A stretch of DNA of 64,000 nucleotides from Lepus europaeus (lineage: Eukaryota; Chordata; Mammalia; Lagomorpha; Leporidae): the NCBI RefSeq assembly GCF_033115175.1, contig NC_084844.1:31777885-31841884 (forward strand). The letters are read 5' to 3'. A program made the position numbers and the translations under genes. The notes beneath the pieces are model-generated. The model was not told the DNA's origin, ran no database searches, and saw only the letters and a program-made list of their open reading frames with translations. Positions 23,390 through 35,058 of this stretch are shown here, in pieces; position 1 is the first letter of the stretch, and each line of letters begins with the position of its first letter.

Positions 23390-24548
23390 CCTAGGACACA
23401 GAAAAGAATCCATTTTAGGAACTTGCAGAACTGGAGATGTGGTTAACATTAGTAAAACAGGATATTCAAACTGTGCCTCTCTTTAACCTACCTTACCTTT
23501 TCTTATTACTAAAAGCAGTATATGACCATTAGATACTATCCTTCATCTAGTGTTAAAAAAAAAGAAAAGACCATAGATCAAGGCTGAGCCTCATTAGTTC
23601 CTGACTCTAATATGTTTTTTTTTCCTAAAGTAAGAAATTCTTTCTTAGCCTCCTGATCTTCCCTTCCTGCCATATCACTGGTGGTACAGCTGATTGCTGA
23701 GGACCATATATGTTTTCAGAAAAAGACTACTTGGCTGGGCTTGGCCCCATTGGAAGGCACAATTCTATTAGCCAATTTTTAGGGGCAAGAGGGAAATGTT
23801 GCCAGTATCAGGAAAGTAATACACTTGTAGGTACAATTCTTACTGTACTTCAGCATCATTGGCAACAATTTGAAAAATATTGCTAGATCTTAGTAAGAAT
23901 GATCACAAATTCTACCTTATCCCCAAGCAATCAGAACCTCCCAACATGTACATTACCATAGCTACTTCCTTCATTAGGACTAAACCCTCTAAGCATTTAA
24001 TAATTCCTCATATAAGAACTTCTAAGAGTTTGCTAGTGGACTTTAACCCCTCTAAGAAAAATGCTAAAAATTATTTTTTTTCTAAGTAGGACTTCTATTC
24101 TCCACAGGTAGTTCCATAATAAAAGACCAAGCGATATACAAAGCAGTTCTGAGAAAGGAGGGAGTGTTTTTGGAAATTCAGTTAGAACTCAGAACGTTTT
24201 AATAACGTGGGAATTCTAATGAAACTTGAAAAGGTGTGAGTTATGGGAATATGTAAATTATAATAGAATAAAGGGTTGTACTATATTTCAGTTCAACTTG
24301 TGTAAGTCATCCCTGTCTCCATGAAAGGAGCTGAGATTTGGCACACTGACCATGCTCCTGCCAGCAGCCTAAGTGAATCATAAATAACTTGCTGACCAGC
24401 CATGGAAACCTGCATCTGTGCCTATTCCAGCACTAAACAGATCGAGCAAGGACAAAATGATAAAGGAGCTTATCCCTCTGGGTCTTGCAGTAAAGACTGG
24501 GGCAAAGCACTAGGGTACTATTCCATCAGACTTCTTGTAGGGCTGAGA

Positions 24549-24569
24549 GTGTGTGTGTGTGTGTGTGTG
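24549..24569 (+). repeat. (GT)n microsatellite
   Basis: Uninterrupted GT run of about 21 bases in unique intronic DNA. Confidence 0.9.
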
Positions 24570-25044
24570 GCCCATAGAAGGATGGTGTGAAATCTCAACG
24601 GGCAGATAGAACCAAGGCAGAGTGGTACAACTTCATTAAAGACCGATGCCCCTCCCCACAGCCTGAGGGCTAACAAACCACTGTCCTCTGGGTGGACAGG
24701 ATAGGACCCCTCAGCAGCAGTAAAACATGTGGCAAGACGCCTACAAGCGTCACTATTTACACTGTTCCCAGGAACAAAAGGGAAAGCAGCATCATGAGTC
24801 GTTAGAAACTGTCCCATGACGTGGCTTCTTGAGGATTTGCCTAGCCCACTGAGGTCACCCTGCCCTGACCCAGTGGGCAGTCACCAATGACAGCAGGCTG
24901 ATGAGGAGGAAAACTGATATTATTGATTGCCTTGGCGCCATAAGTCATACTAATTGGGCCACAAAGACCCCCACACACAAAATTGAGAATTTAAAAAGTA
25001 GCTTGAGGCCTGATCTATATTTCATACTTCTGTGTTTGCCTGCA

Positions 25045-25990
25045 TCCTACATTAAATAAACATTTACCAAGCTTTCACTGTATGCCAAATGCTATGCTGA
25101 GGCCAGGACACACAATCAGTCTGCCCCCCAGAGGCTCAGAATGGAGTAGGTGATAGAGGCATCTATGCCAATAGTCCTAATGCAACGAAAGCACTGCTAG
25201 AAGAGGTAGACTGCTGAATTTCAGAGCACAGGCACCTAATCCATCCAGAGATAATACTTGGGCATGATGTGAAGGACAGACAGACATTCAAAACACAAGA
25301 AGAAAGGCTGGACAGAAAAAGGAAAAGGTGAAACAGCGCAAACCAAGTCTTAGAGACCTAGTAAAGTACAGCCTAATTAAGCACACTCTTTGAAGCTCCA
25401 TGGGATGCACTAAGCTTAACGCATCTGAGGAAGAGCAACAGGGGGTAAAGCAGAAAGTTGAAAACGTCACAATCATGAAGGTTATTTATGTCATCCTGGG
25501 GAAGCTAGGAGACTTTCTCATGTAGGCAGTGAGGGGCTGTGGTAAGATTTGAAGAAAAGGGATGAGATGTTGTATGGATTTTAACAGCCCTGGGAGGACA
25601 CATTTAAGGAGAGCAGAAAAAAAAAAGTGGGGGTTCACCATTAAGAGACTGTCTCACTATTCCATATAAGCAATGAGAACCTGAATAAGGTAGCCACAGG
25701 GGTGTCACAGAGGAGATAGCAGAGACAACAGGAATTTAGGAGTTAAAATCAATGAGATTTTGTGATTGATTTGATGTGGTTGAAAAACAAGATGGAGGAG
25801 CCAGAGAGTCTGCACAGGGTGCAGAGATGGCTGAGGCTGCCATCCACCAACAGAGGAAACAGGAAGGAGGAAAAGGTTTGGGGGAAGGGTGAGATGATGA
25901 GTTCTATTTGACAAATGATGAGTCTTGAGGTGCCTGTGGGATATCCAGGCAGTGAGCCTAATGGAATCCAGGCCACAGGCTTGCAAGAAA
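25045..25990 (-). repeat. L2 LINE relic, about 0.95 kb, minus strand
   Basis: From AATAAACATTTACCAAGCTT through GGAGACTTTCTCATGTAGGC to GAGGTGCCTGTGGGATATCC and CAGGCAGTGAGCCTAATGGA, the order follows the reverse L2 consensus well into its ORF2 end. Frames of 93 and 75 codons here are relics of chance. Confidence 0.75.
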
Positions 25991-26334
25991 TGGCATTGCC
26001 TCAGACTTCATTCCTAAGGCCCAATTTTTATGATTTAGGATAACATGCCTGTATTCCAACCATCAACTCATTCACTACCGGACTCCTAAGAGGGGACCTT
26101 TGTGCCCAGGTTCCTTCGGACACCTTGGCAAAGAATCACCACACTAAACTGACCCTAAGAGATTGGTTAATAGACTTCCAAAGGAGGCCATATGGCCAGG
26201 CTGATTAGGATCTTACTGAGCTGGATATCCATCAGGGGAATATTCTACACCCAAACCTCTCCTAATATTCTAGACCCCGAATAGGCCATTTGGGAGGTGG
26301 GTGGAAGGGGTGCAAGAGTAGGGGGTGAAAGGGT

Positions 26335-26445
26335 GGGAACATTTATTTTGTATTTGGTATGTGCCCTGTGCTTTGAGGTACACTTCACATACATGGTATT
26401 ACCTAATCCTAGGTAAGCATACTGTCTGATATCTAAGCCCATGCA
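26335..26445 (-). repeat. MIR fragment, minus strand
   Basis: GGTATGTGCCCTGTGCTTTG, ACTTCACATACATGGTATTA, CCTAATCCTAGGTAAGCATA: the reverse MIR 3' portion. Confidence 0.6.
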
Positions 26446-27589
26446 TTTTACTGTCTACCATACTCCGCAAGTGTTGATGCCAACCACATGTCAATCTTTC
26501 ATTATCTTATAGAGAAAAAAAAAAAAAAACAGGGAAAAATAGAAAATTAGCCTTAGCTTGTGAACTGCTAACAAATCATGTGGTCCAGATAATGACATTA
26601 TTGTAGCCTTATACCATTTTGTCTGTAAAATGCATGTGATTCACATTATAAAAAAAAAAATTAGAAGCTTCCAGTCTATCCTCCACTCCTCAGTGATGGC
26701 TACCAAATGTATCATTGCTTAACCACAAAAGACTATGTTAAAGTAACATTTGTTAAAGTGACATTAAAGGCTCTGGATGAAAACCACTAGAGTGGGAAAC
26801 TGAAGCGTTAGAGTTGAAACTTCTCATAACTTGCTTGTGGTGCATGGCACGGACAGTGCAAGCGCTGTGAGACCACCCACTGATTCAAGGTTCCCACCAC
26901 CGCAAAGAGACATAACAAGAGAAAGCTGTGAATACCCTGGCTTTTCACAATTCAGATGGGACCGATAGTATTTCTCTTAAAGAAATTATTCAGTGCCTCT
27001 CTGCCTCTCTGTATCTTCCCAGTCATATTTTAGAAACAAGAAAAAAAAAAAAAGCTGATTTTTTTTCTTCAACTTGGTTTGGAAAAGCAGGATGTGAGAC
27101 GCCTCTCTCACTTCTCTCTCCAGCCAAGAGAGGACATCTGTCAAGTGCTAACAGGATTATAATCCCCTCCTTGAAAGCCATAAAGACACATTCAGGGAGC
27201 TACAAGGGTCAAGAGTAAGCTACAAACTAATCATGGCTCCTTCCTGTGCCAATGCCAGTAAATATTATAGACCTGAAATGTACCTTTCACAACCGGAAAC
27301 TCCAGCAGGCAGTGAGAGATGTGAGAACAGAAGGAAAAAGGGACCTTTGGGGTAGGGTCTGCCCCTCTTCAGATCAGCTCCAGCATTTATTTACTTAGTG
27401 AGTCCATCAACAAGCATTAGTTGAGAAGCTACAATGTTCCAGGTCTTGAAGAAATAAAAATTTATAGGAGACATGGTTCCTTCCCTCAAGGAAATCATAG
27501 TCTAATTCCAAGGCAGTCAAGCAAACACACAATTAAAATGGCGCAGCATGCGTGTCACAACACATTTGCAGTAATTGCTCTAGCAGCAC

Positions 27590-27618
27590 AAAAAAAAAAA
27601 AAAAAAAAAAAAAAAAAA
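27590..27618 (+). repeat. Pure (A)29 run
   Basis: 29 consecutive A after GCAGCAC. No SINE or retrocopy body precedes it, so it is probably a mononucleotide microsatellite rather than a retroposon tail. Confidence 0.9.
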
Positions 27619-27766
27619 CAGAACTTCCCAGAAGGGAAATTATATCAGTGGAGACTTCACTACGATATTGACACTGAACTTTCAGGTATCAGTTGACTTC
27701 AAGCTATTGATAGAGAAGCAAATCTGAAGCACAGGAAAGAGCATGTTTAAAAACATGGAATTGCAC

Positions 27767-27787
27767 AAAAAAAAAAAAAAAAAAAAA
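27767..27787 (+). repeat. Pure (A)21 run
   Basis: 21 consecutive A after TTGCAC, 150 bases from the longer A-run and again preceded by GCAC. Confidence 0.9.
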
Positions 27788-29200
27788 CTTGTACTAAGTT
27801 CAGCTGACCAAAGTTTAGAGTAGAGGGTGGTCTCATGATGGAGGATATGATTAAAGACATATTCAAATCCTAGATTGCAAGGAGCTTTTCATGTGGGGAG
27901 AAGATATTTGGATTTTATTAAGCCAAGAGAGCTCTGTAGAGGTTTTTAAGCAAGGAAACAATATGAGAACTAGATCTTTTGGGAAACGTTCAATGGTTTG
28001 TCACTTAATAAACAGGTACATGATATTAGTTCTTCTATGTGTCAGGCAGGGGCATGACAAACCCAGTAGAAAAACTGGGAAGGAAGAATCTGACACCAGA
28101 GTGAAAAAAACCCAGCTCTGGTACTGAGACTATTGGCATTGAGAATTACTCCCTTCAAATGGGGCACAGTTGGAGTAAGGATGAACCACTCAAGTCCTCA
28201 TCCCATTCTTTCCTTCCATGCCCACATGAGGAAAGACAAACGGAGCAAATTACCCTTACACTCACATAAGATTGAGCCCAAGAGGAAAATCAAGCAAGGA
28301 AGCAGGCAGTAGTGAGATGGGATTAGTAAGGTGCCAGAAATCTCTGAATATACAGAGTGTAAGGCTTCCTCACTAAGGGGTAAAGATGCCCCACTTTGGG
28401 GGACTGTGGTTTTAGCCTCCCTAAATGGCCATCTCTGAGTCTCAGGAAGCAATAGTAAAGAGATGCAATGACAGTCATCAGATGTTTGCCCTAGGATTCC
28501 ACACTCAAGAAGCCAGAATAAAAATGTTCCAGCAGTCTTGCTGAGTTATAAAGGCCCTATTTCCAAAGCATGGAACACACTGGGTTGGTCAGAGGTACAC
28601 AGAGTAAGGTTGCCAGGAAGTGAGTCTCCAAGTTCAATAATGTCCTGGAAAACACTGGAATACATAGCCTGAGTCAGGATGTCTTCTTCATCCCACTGGC
28701 ATCTTAAGTTATTATGGTCCATGATCAGCACAGGTCAGAGGATAGAAATCTGAATGCCTCAGGCTGCTTGCAACAGGTCCAGTCCTACACTGCTGTGTTC
28801 CTCCTGGGAAAGGCAAATGATGGAGATGAAGTTAGACTCTTTGCTGCAGCCTCTGTGCCAGTTTCTTTTGAGAAGGGAAAGCCATGTCTGCTAAAGATGA
28901 AAATGTCCTGTTTAGTCTTCCGCTCCCACCACCCTTCCAAAGGAGCTCAGAAGAGGACAGACAGGAGGAGAATCAAAGCCCATCCTATAGACTCTTAAGG
29001 AAGTTTTCCAGATAGACAAGACACCTTGAGAAAATCACGTCTTCTTTATACTCAGGCTTCTAAACTGGAAAGGAGCAAACAAGATACTTGCTGGAAATCA
29101 GACACAAAAATCAAACTAGGTTTCAAGTTTTACTGGGCTTCTTGTTTACCTAAAGTGTTAAACTTATCTTCCCAGTCTTACACTCACATACTAGTATATA

Positions 29201-29389
29201 CAGCATACGTCACTTAACAATGGAAACACATGAAAAATAGGTCCTTAGGCAATTATATCCTTGTATGATCAGAGTATACTTATACAAACTAAGACAGCTA
29301 CGATGTCACTAGGCAATATACTCTGATGGGCTCACCTTTGTATATGTGGCCCATAATTAACCAAAATGTCATTATGTGGTACGTGACTG
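29201..29389. mobile_element. TcMar-Tigger-type MITE
   Basis: Begins CAGCATACGTCACTTAACAA and ends GGTACGTGACTG, flanked by TA on both sides as expected for the Tc1/mariner superfamily. The inside (CCTTAGGCAATTATATCCTT, GCTACGATGTCACTAGGCAA) matches the two ends of a known Tigger-like element joined by a large internal deletion. Confidence 0.8.
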
Positions 29390-29694
29390 TATATGGAAAA
29401 AATTTTTTTAAAAAATCCCAATTTCAGGGAAAAGTCCACATAAACTACAGCCTGAGCCAACCCCACTTCCCCATACATTACCAGGAGTTGGTAAACCTTA
29501 AAAGGAATACTGTCTGACTCAAGCCAGACAACTGGCCCCTTAAGAACACATTTATAATTTATTTATAGCTTAATATTTTCCACTGATAGGATTAATAAAT
29601 CATGTTTTCATTCAACTGGTTTTCTCTGAGGTACGAATTTCTCTATTTTGATACCAGATCTTAACATGTTTTATTTTGCTTGTCCATTTTCCAG

Positions 29695-29861
29695 TTCATT
29701 TTTGCAGCTACAGGGAGAAATTTATTGGTCTGTATTGCCGCCTTTCTGCTGTTGTTGAGCTGGATTCTCTGAATACTCAACAGTCCCTAAGGGAGGCGAT
29801 CTCAGACAGCGAGGTGGCCGCTGCCAAGCAAAGACACCAGCAAGTCTTAGACTTCATGCAG
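29695..29861 (+). CDS. ANKFN1: ANKFN1 coding exon (5th in window)
   Basis: A 167-nt exon; the first two bases complete a Val codon split by the previous intron. It reads H-F-C-S-Y-R-E-K-F-I-G-L-Y-C-R, LSAVVELDSLNTQQSLREA and I-S-D-S-E-V-A-A-A-K-Q-R-H-Q-Q-V-L-D-F-M-Q. Acceptor CCATTTTCCAG, donor GTAACC at 29862; ends on a codon boundary. The last third is rich in Glu, Gln, Lys and Ala and is probably helical, continuing into the next exon. Intact. Confidence 0.93.
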
Positions 29862-30244
29862 GTAACCGTTTGTCTCTGCTGAGGTGGAAGGGAGAAGGAG
29901 AGGCAGGGTGGGAGGGGTGAACATCAACCATGGGAAAGAAAAGCAGTCTGGCTGGCTCAAAGAACTCAGCATACAAGCTACCTGGTGATTTAGTTAAATG
30001 TGGAGCTCAAGAAGATGTGTGTTTACAAACAAAGGCTTAAGAGAAAACTACAGATAAAATCACAAGATTACTAAGAGCTTTATCAGTCACCACCATAGGT
30101 AGCAGTGGCTTTCCATTTTAAAGAGAAAACCCACCCCCAGAAGTAATAGAATATTACTCTTACCTGAAGAAGAAGTAGAATATTCTTACCTGGTAGCCCC
30201 CTGATAACTCCAAAAGAAAGAAAAACTATTAATTAGCTTAATAT

Positions 30245-30358
30245 TTGAGGTGGGGCAGGGGAAGGGAGGGAGACAGAGGAGAGAGGGGAGGAGAGGGGAG
30301 GGGAAGGGAGGGGTGGGAAGAGGAGAGAATAGGAGAAGAGAGAAGGAGAGAAGGAAGA
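30245..30358 (+). repeat. Polypurine (GA/GGGA)n tract
   Basis: About 110 bases nearly all A and G, with GGGAGAGG-type units. Frames of 66-70 codons on both strands across it are low-complexity artefacts. Confidence 0.88.
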
Positions 30359-30625
30359 AATTAACTCACCAGTGTACATTAACACAAATCCAGTTAGCTC
30401 TAAGAATCCTACAGTTTGGGACTTTTGTCTGGCAACAGTTGACATGTTAACGTGTGGCTAAATTAGGTCAGAAAATGTGTTCCCTGTCCATGGAAAGGCC
30501 TGGTAGTGTCATCTCAGGGTCTAATTTGGATCTGGCCTGAAATTACCTCTAAATCCCCTTTGTCAGATCTCAACACTCTGTCAGTTACTCAATGCACAAA
30601 ATTAGTATAATAGTAATATCCTCGA

Positions 30626-30927
30626 GTCCGGCACTGTAGTACAATGGATAAGCCACTGCCTGTGACACCAGCACCCCAGGAGTGCCTGTTCAAGTCCTGG
30701 CTGCTCCACTTCTGATCCAGCTCTCTGCTAACTCATCTGGGAAGGCAGCAGAAGATGGCCAAAGTGCTTGAGCCACTGCCACCCATGTAGAAGACCCAGA
30801 TGGAGTTCCAAGCTCCTGGCTTTAGCCTGGCCCAGCCCCAGCCATTTGGGGAATAAACCAGCAGATCCAAGATCTCAGTCTTTCTCTGTCTCTCCCTCAT
30901 TAACTCTGCCTTTCAAATAAAAAAAAT
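30626..30927 (+). repeat. CSINE-type SINE, plus strand
   Basis: CCGGCACTGTAGTACAATGG head, GTTCAAGTCCTGGCTGCTCC, GAAGACCCAGATGGAGTTCC, and end CTGCCTTTCAAATAAAAAAA. Moderately diverged; an approximate TSD AATAGTAA is visible. Confidence 0.85.
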
Positions 30928-30963
30928 AGTAACAGCTTCATGATAAATATCACTATGATAGAT

Positions 30964-31092
30964 GAGGGTATTTCCAAAAGTTTATGGAAAATGAAATCAA
31001 AATATAAGCTTATTTGAGTGCAGAAGTATTTTGAAAGTCATGTATAGTTTTTTCATAATAAGCATTTTCCATGAACTTTTTGAGGAACTCTC
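30964..31092. mobile_element. Palindromic MITE
   Basis: The left arm GAGGGTATTTCCAAAAGTTT/ATGGAAAATG is matched, inverted, by the right arm ending CATGAACTTTTTGAGGAACT/CTC: 30-base arms with about 6 mismatches. Total 129 bp, no coding capacity. I do not name the family; arm layout suggests a mariner-like or similar DNA transposon derivative. Confidence 0.75.
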
Positions 31093-31094
31093 AA

Positions 31095-31680
31095 TTTAGT
31101 TTCATAAACATTTGTTAAACATCCAGACATCAGGCACTGCATGAGAAATGCAAAGGTGAATTACAAATCGTCTCTGAACCTAAGGAGTTTAAAACCCAAT
31201 AGGGTAGACAAGAAATGTATGTAAATACTATTTGTAAAAGGTGTGAAGTACCAAAAGAGAAATATAAAAAAAAAATTCTGTGCCTAAACAAAGATCTAAA
31301 AATTTACTTTCAGTTATAAATATAAGAAAAGTTGATAGAGGGGCTGTAACTGATAGGTAAACTGGGTCTAAAAGGATAGATATGATAATAGTTAAGAGAA
31401 ATAGAATGTAGACTATTTACAGAGAAAGTATAAACATACAAGGCAAAGGAAGCAGAAAAAATAGTATTTGGAGAGTTAGTAGTCAAGGGTTAATGAAACA
31501 TAAACTGAGTGATGAACAGCAGTCAGAAATTAGGCAAGAATGAAAGATGGCAATGCGATCAGATCACAAGGGCTATATTAAAAGCCAAACTAAGAAATGT
31601 GTACTCTATTCTGTAGGCAAGAAGGAGCTAGCTGACATTTTAGAGAAATGGGGTTATAGCCCATTATAGCTTTTTTTAGG
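31095..31680 (-). repeat. L2 LINE relic, minus strand
   Basis: TTCATAAACATTTGTTAAAC, TCAGGCACTGCATGAGAAAT, and later CTGTAGGCAAGAAGGAGCTA and CATTTTAGAGAAATGGGGTT follow the reverse L2 order. The middle is diverged. Confidence 0.65.
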
Positions 31681-31856
31681 ACAGATCCAGGCAGAAGGGA
31701 TTTTTTTTTTTTTTTTGTATGTACTGATACAGCCACAATGGTTGCTTATTGAAAGCCTTCATTCTGGTAAGATAGGCTCACCAGTTTACATATCTTTCCT
31801 AGATTTAAGGAGAATTCTAAAAATAGGAAAACCAGGTAAATTACAATCATTTAGAC

Positions 31857-32032
31857 TGGGGATGGGGAACCTTTTTTCTGCCAAGGGCTATTTGGATATT
31901 TATAACATTCACAGGCCACAAAAAGTTATCAACTAAAAAATTAGCCTGCTATATAGACTTATTGAATTTCAGGTGGTTGCCTTGTCACAGCCAGACCAAA
32001 TGATTTCACTGGTCAGACATTCCCCACCTCTG
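31857..32032. mobile_element. Non-autonomous hAT-type MITE
   Basis: Ends TGGGGATGGGGAACC and ATTCCCCACCTCTG are imperfect inverted repeats. Flanking 8-mers ATTTAGAC and ATCTAGAT agree at 6 of 8 positions, as for an old hAT duplication. Confidence 0.65.
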
Positions 32033-32061
32033 ATCTAGATGAAAAGTAATGATGATTAAGA

Positions 32062-32235
32062 TGAGGAAATGCCCTGAACTCTGGGCAACTAAATCTAAGT
32101 TCTAATCTTTCCTCGTGTAAAATGGGAATAATAGTAATAGTACTACTTCAGACTGTTACTCAAAGATTGAAATGAGATAATGCATGTAAAGCACTCATCA
32201 AAGTGGCTGTACATCATAACATGTAATAAATTCAT
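32062..32235 (+). repeat. MIR fragment, plus strand
   Basis: TCGTGTAAAATGGGAATAAT, GAAATGAGATAATGCATGTA and AAGCACTCATCAAAGTGGCT in MIR order. Confidence 0.75.
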
Positions 32236-33332
32236 TCATTCATTGATAAGAATAAAAATCCTTTGAGATATGAATATGCAACACTTGAGGTTTTTTACAT
32301 ATGCAGGAAAAAGATACTATAATGACCCTTCTCAAGTGATGAGCTGACAGATTTTTAGGGTTTTCCTGCTTCACTAATTCTGTAAATGTGTTATCCTGGG
32401 TAACCTCTCAGACTAAAGAAATAACCTTTGAAAAAGTTACTCACTGTCTTAAGAGTGTACTATTTAAAAATTCAAAGCATTTATGTCATTTTGCTTCCAG
32501 TAAAAATGGAACACAGATGGTGGGGAAAGAGTGGGAAAAGAAGGCAGGGGCCCAAGAACAGTGTGGAAGGCTGGCTTATCTTCTGAACCCAATAGTGAGG
32601 AAGACAGTGAGAAAGAATAACAATGGACCAGAAGTCAAGGAGCACACATTTTGAGTCCTGAATTTTCTACTGATAAACTCTTCAGGGGTCTCAACTGCCT
32701 AATATGCATAATGAAATGACTGGACTAGATGACTTATAAAGGCCTAATAGGGTGCTAACGTTTTATAGCTTACCAACCAGAAATATTTTTAGAGAAATTC
32801 TTCTCTAATCATGCCTTAGCTTGTGTTTCTGTCTCATTTCACTTAGGCTACCCTGAATTCAGTATGTTCACCCAACAATGATAGGCTGTCAACTCAAACA
32901 CCTCCTAGAGTTCTTGGCTTCACTGTCGTTCACTGACTGCTATCCTGGTTCCTTTCTTTTTTCACCTAGCCTAGTACTCCACTGCTTTTTTCTCTTCATA
33001 TTCATCACACCATTTAGTGGACTGGATAAAGGCAGGCCAGGAATCCCTCAAAGTTCTCTCTTGATCTAGGCTCCCATAGCAGGTAACTTGAGAGCTCCTC
33101 TTCCCTCCCAGTTGGCCAGGTACACACAGAGTTGGATAAAAGCCAATTCCCAGGAGGTTCAAAAAATAATTTCTTGGCCAGGGTAAAACCAGACCATCTC
33201 ACTGCACCCACAGCCTTCAGTGGACCACCTTGGGCTACCCAACATGAATAACTTCACTGAACACCAATAATTCTAGGTCATCTTCCCCACTCCCTGCCTG
33301 CCCCCATCCCCTTATCTATGTTGACTGACCCT

Positions 33333-33375
33333 CTCTCTCCCTCCCTCCTCCCCTCCCTCCCTCTCTCTCTCTCAA
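33333..33375 (+). repeat. (TC/CCCT)n simple repeat
   Basis: C/T-only run with TCTC and CCTCC units, about 43 bases. Confidence 0.85.
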
Positions 33376-33686
33376 AATGAAAACCAGCTGCAGCCACTCA
33401 CCCATTGGTGTTCACAGCTCAGCCCACCACACACCATAACCTGCAGAGGCGACCGCCAGTCGCGAGAGCATTTGTATGAGTCCAGATCTAAGACAGTGTT
33501 GAAGTCACTACACAAACCAAACATTGTAAAGAGCAAGGGAGTCTATGTAAATACAGTGAGGAAAAGAAGCCAAGGAGTACAGCCAGAAAGGGGGAGGGCT
33601 GGACCATGGGAGGTGTAGAAAATCACAGATAAGGTACACAGGCTTTATAGACAGCACACACAGCAGAAATGTCAAAGTGAGTGTAA

Positions 33687-33722
33687 AAAAATAAATAAAT
33701 AAATAAGAAAAAGAAAGGAAAG
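33687..33722 (+). repeat. (AAAT)n/(AAAG)n simple repeat
   Basis: AAATAAATAAATAAATAAG followed by AAAAGAAAGG units. Confidence 0.8.
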
Positions 33723-34429
33723 AAATGTCAAAGCATGGAGACCTGGAGCTTGGCATTTTTGAGCTGCTAAAGCCTAAAGGGCAATTAGGCTATAATTTAT
33801 ACACTGTAATGCTTGAAATGCTCCTAAGCTGTACTAGAAACACAGCTCATTGAATCAAGCCAATCTATCATTCCCTCAAGCACCTTGTAGCTGTGCAGTG
33901 AGAGAGCCAATCACCTTTACATTTTAATAAAAATATTGTCTTGCCTGAGTACAGAGAAAGGGGTGTAATTTATGAGATGAAAACCGAATGTTTTAAAGGA
34001 CAGAGTGAGAAATGGATGCAGAACTTTTAATCAACAAAACTATGGAGTTTGTGGTCTTTTTAAAAATGTGTCAGCACGTCTTTAGAAGCTGAAGTTGGAC
34101 CTTAAAATCAGGGGGGATTATGTTGTCAGTTGCTTTTAGATCAATAGTATACAGTAAAATGGGTGAAAATTGTACTTTTTTGGATCTACTTAGCTAAGTC
34201 CCATTAAACTCAATCTACAGGCTTCCCTGTACCTATGGTTGCTTCATTTTTCTTAAAACCTCTTTACCTCACCACTGAGAAAAAGAAGCAAACATTGTTT
34301 CAACACAAATCTTAAATAATTTATACATGAAATCTCTCTGTCCATCCCCAGAATACGCTGAAACAATCTTATCCAAAAAGAACAGAAGGGTTATTATAAT
34401 TGAGTTCACTTTTGAGGTCTACTGTAGTG

Positions 34430-34640
34430 AATTAGAACAAAGTTAAGTGGCTTAAAACAACAGAAATGTATTTTCTAACAGTTCTGGAGACCAGAAGTAT
34501 CACATTCAGGTGTTGGCAGGGCCGTACTCCCTCTCAAGGCTCTAGGGGAGAATCCATTCTCCGTTTTGTCCAGCTTCTGGTGGCCAAGGGCCATTCTTGA
34601 CCTGTGCCCACATCACATAAATCTGTGCCTTAATCTAAAT
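34430..34640 (-). mobile_element. MLT1-type MaLR LTR fragment, minus strand
   Basis: GTGGCTTAAAACAACAGAAA, GTATTTTCTAACAGTTCTGG, GGTGTTGGCAGGGCCGTACT and AGCTTCTGGTGGCCAAGGGC are the reverse of the MLT1 LTR 3' portion. Old endogenous retroviral LTR; no viral genes. Confidence 0.7.
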
Positions 34641-34669
34641 CTCGCAGCATTAAAAGTAGCTATACATGT

Positions 34670-34830
34670 GTAACTTCACCCAATCATCACAGCAACCCTG
34701 TGTGATATAAAAGGAAAAATGTTTTGTCACATTTTACTAGTAAGGGAACTAGGCTAAGAAAGGGCAAGTGACATGCTAAAGGTTATTACAGAGATAATAA
34801 GTGATGTATCCAGCTAGAATCCTGGCCTTC
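34670..34830 (-). repeat. MIR fragment, minus strand
   Basis: CATCACAGCAACCCTGTGTG, a diverged 'cattttactagtaaggga' section, then AGAAAGGGCAAGTGACATGC. Confidence 0.65.
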
Positions 34831-35058
34831 TACTATTTGCATTAAATGAATGACACAGTCTCTCAGGTAAAAATTGCAAAATATTAGCAATGACAAAGAA
34901 AAAATATTTTCTGGCTTAGCAAAAACTATGTTTAAAACATTTTACTCTTGCTCAAAACCAATACTGTAGAACATGGATCATACTGGACTCTCTGGAAGTC
35001 TTACTAAGTTTTAATAGTTGTTTAATAACTTGATGTCTTTTATCCTTTTATTTCAAAG

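Larger units (their letters stand above)
27390..27990 (-). repeat. L2 LINE relic with inserted A-runs, minus strand
   Basis: CAAGCATTAGTTGAGAAGCT and GGTTCCTTCCCTCAAGGAAA at the 3' end side; later GAGAAGATATTTGGATTTTA and GTTTTTAAGCAAGGAAACAA near 27900-27960. Two pure A-runs interrupt it. Confidence 0.65.
19993..29694 (+). other. ANKFN1: ANKFN1 intron (9.7 kb)
   Basis: Donor GTATAG, acceptor CCATTTTCCAG. Holds MIR (20995), L2 relics (21240, 22490, 25045, 27390), a MER5A (23205), two pure A-runs and a Tigger-type MITE (29201). There is no CSINE in this 9.7-kb intron, unusual for the window. Stretches 20000-20990, 23400-25040 and 28000-29190 look unique. Confidence 0.8.
29862..35058 (+). other. 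ANKFN1: ANKFN1 intron (5.2 kb)
   Basis: Donor GTAACC, acceptor TTATTTCAAAG. Contains a purine tract, a CSINE, a palindromic MITE, L2, a hAT MITE, a MIR and a reverse MLT1 LTR. Stretch 32240-34420 (apart from simple repeats at 33333 and 33687) shows nothing I recognise. Confidence 0.8.
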
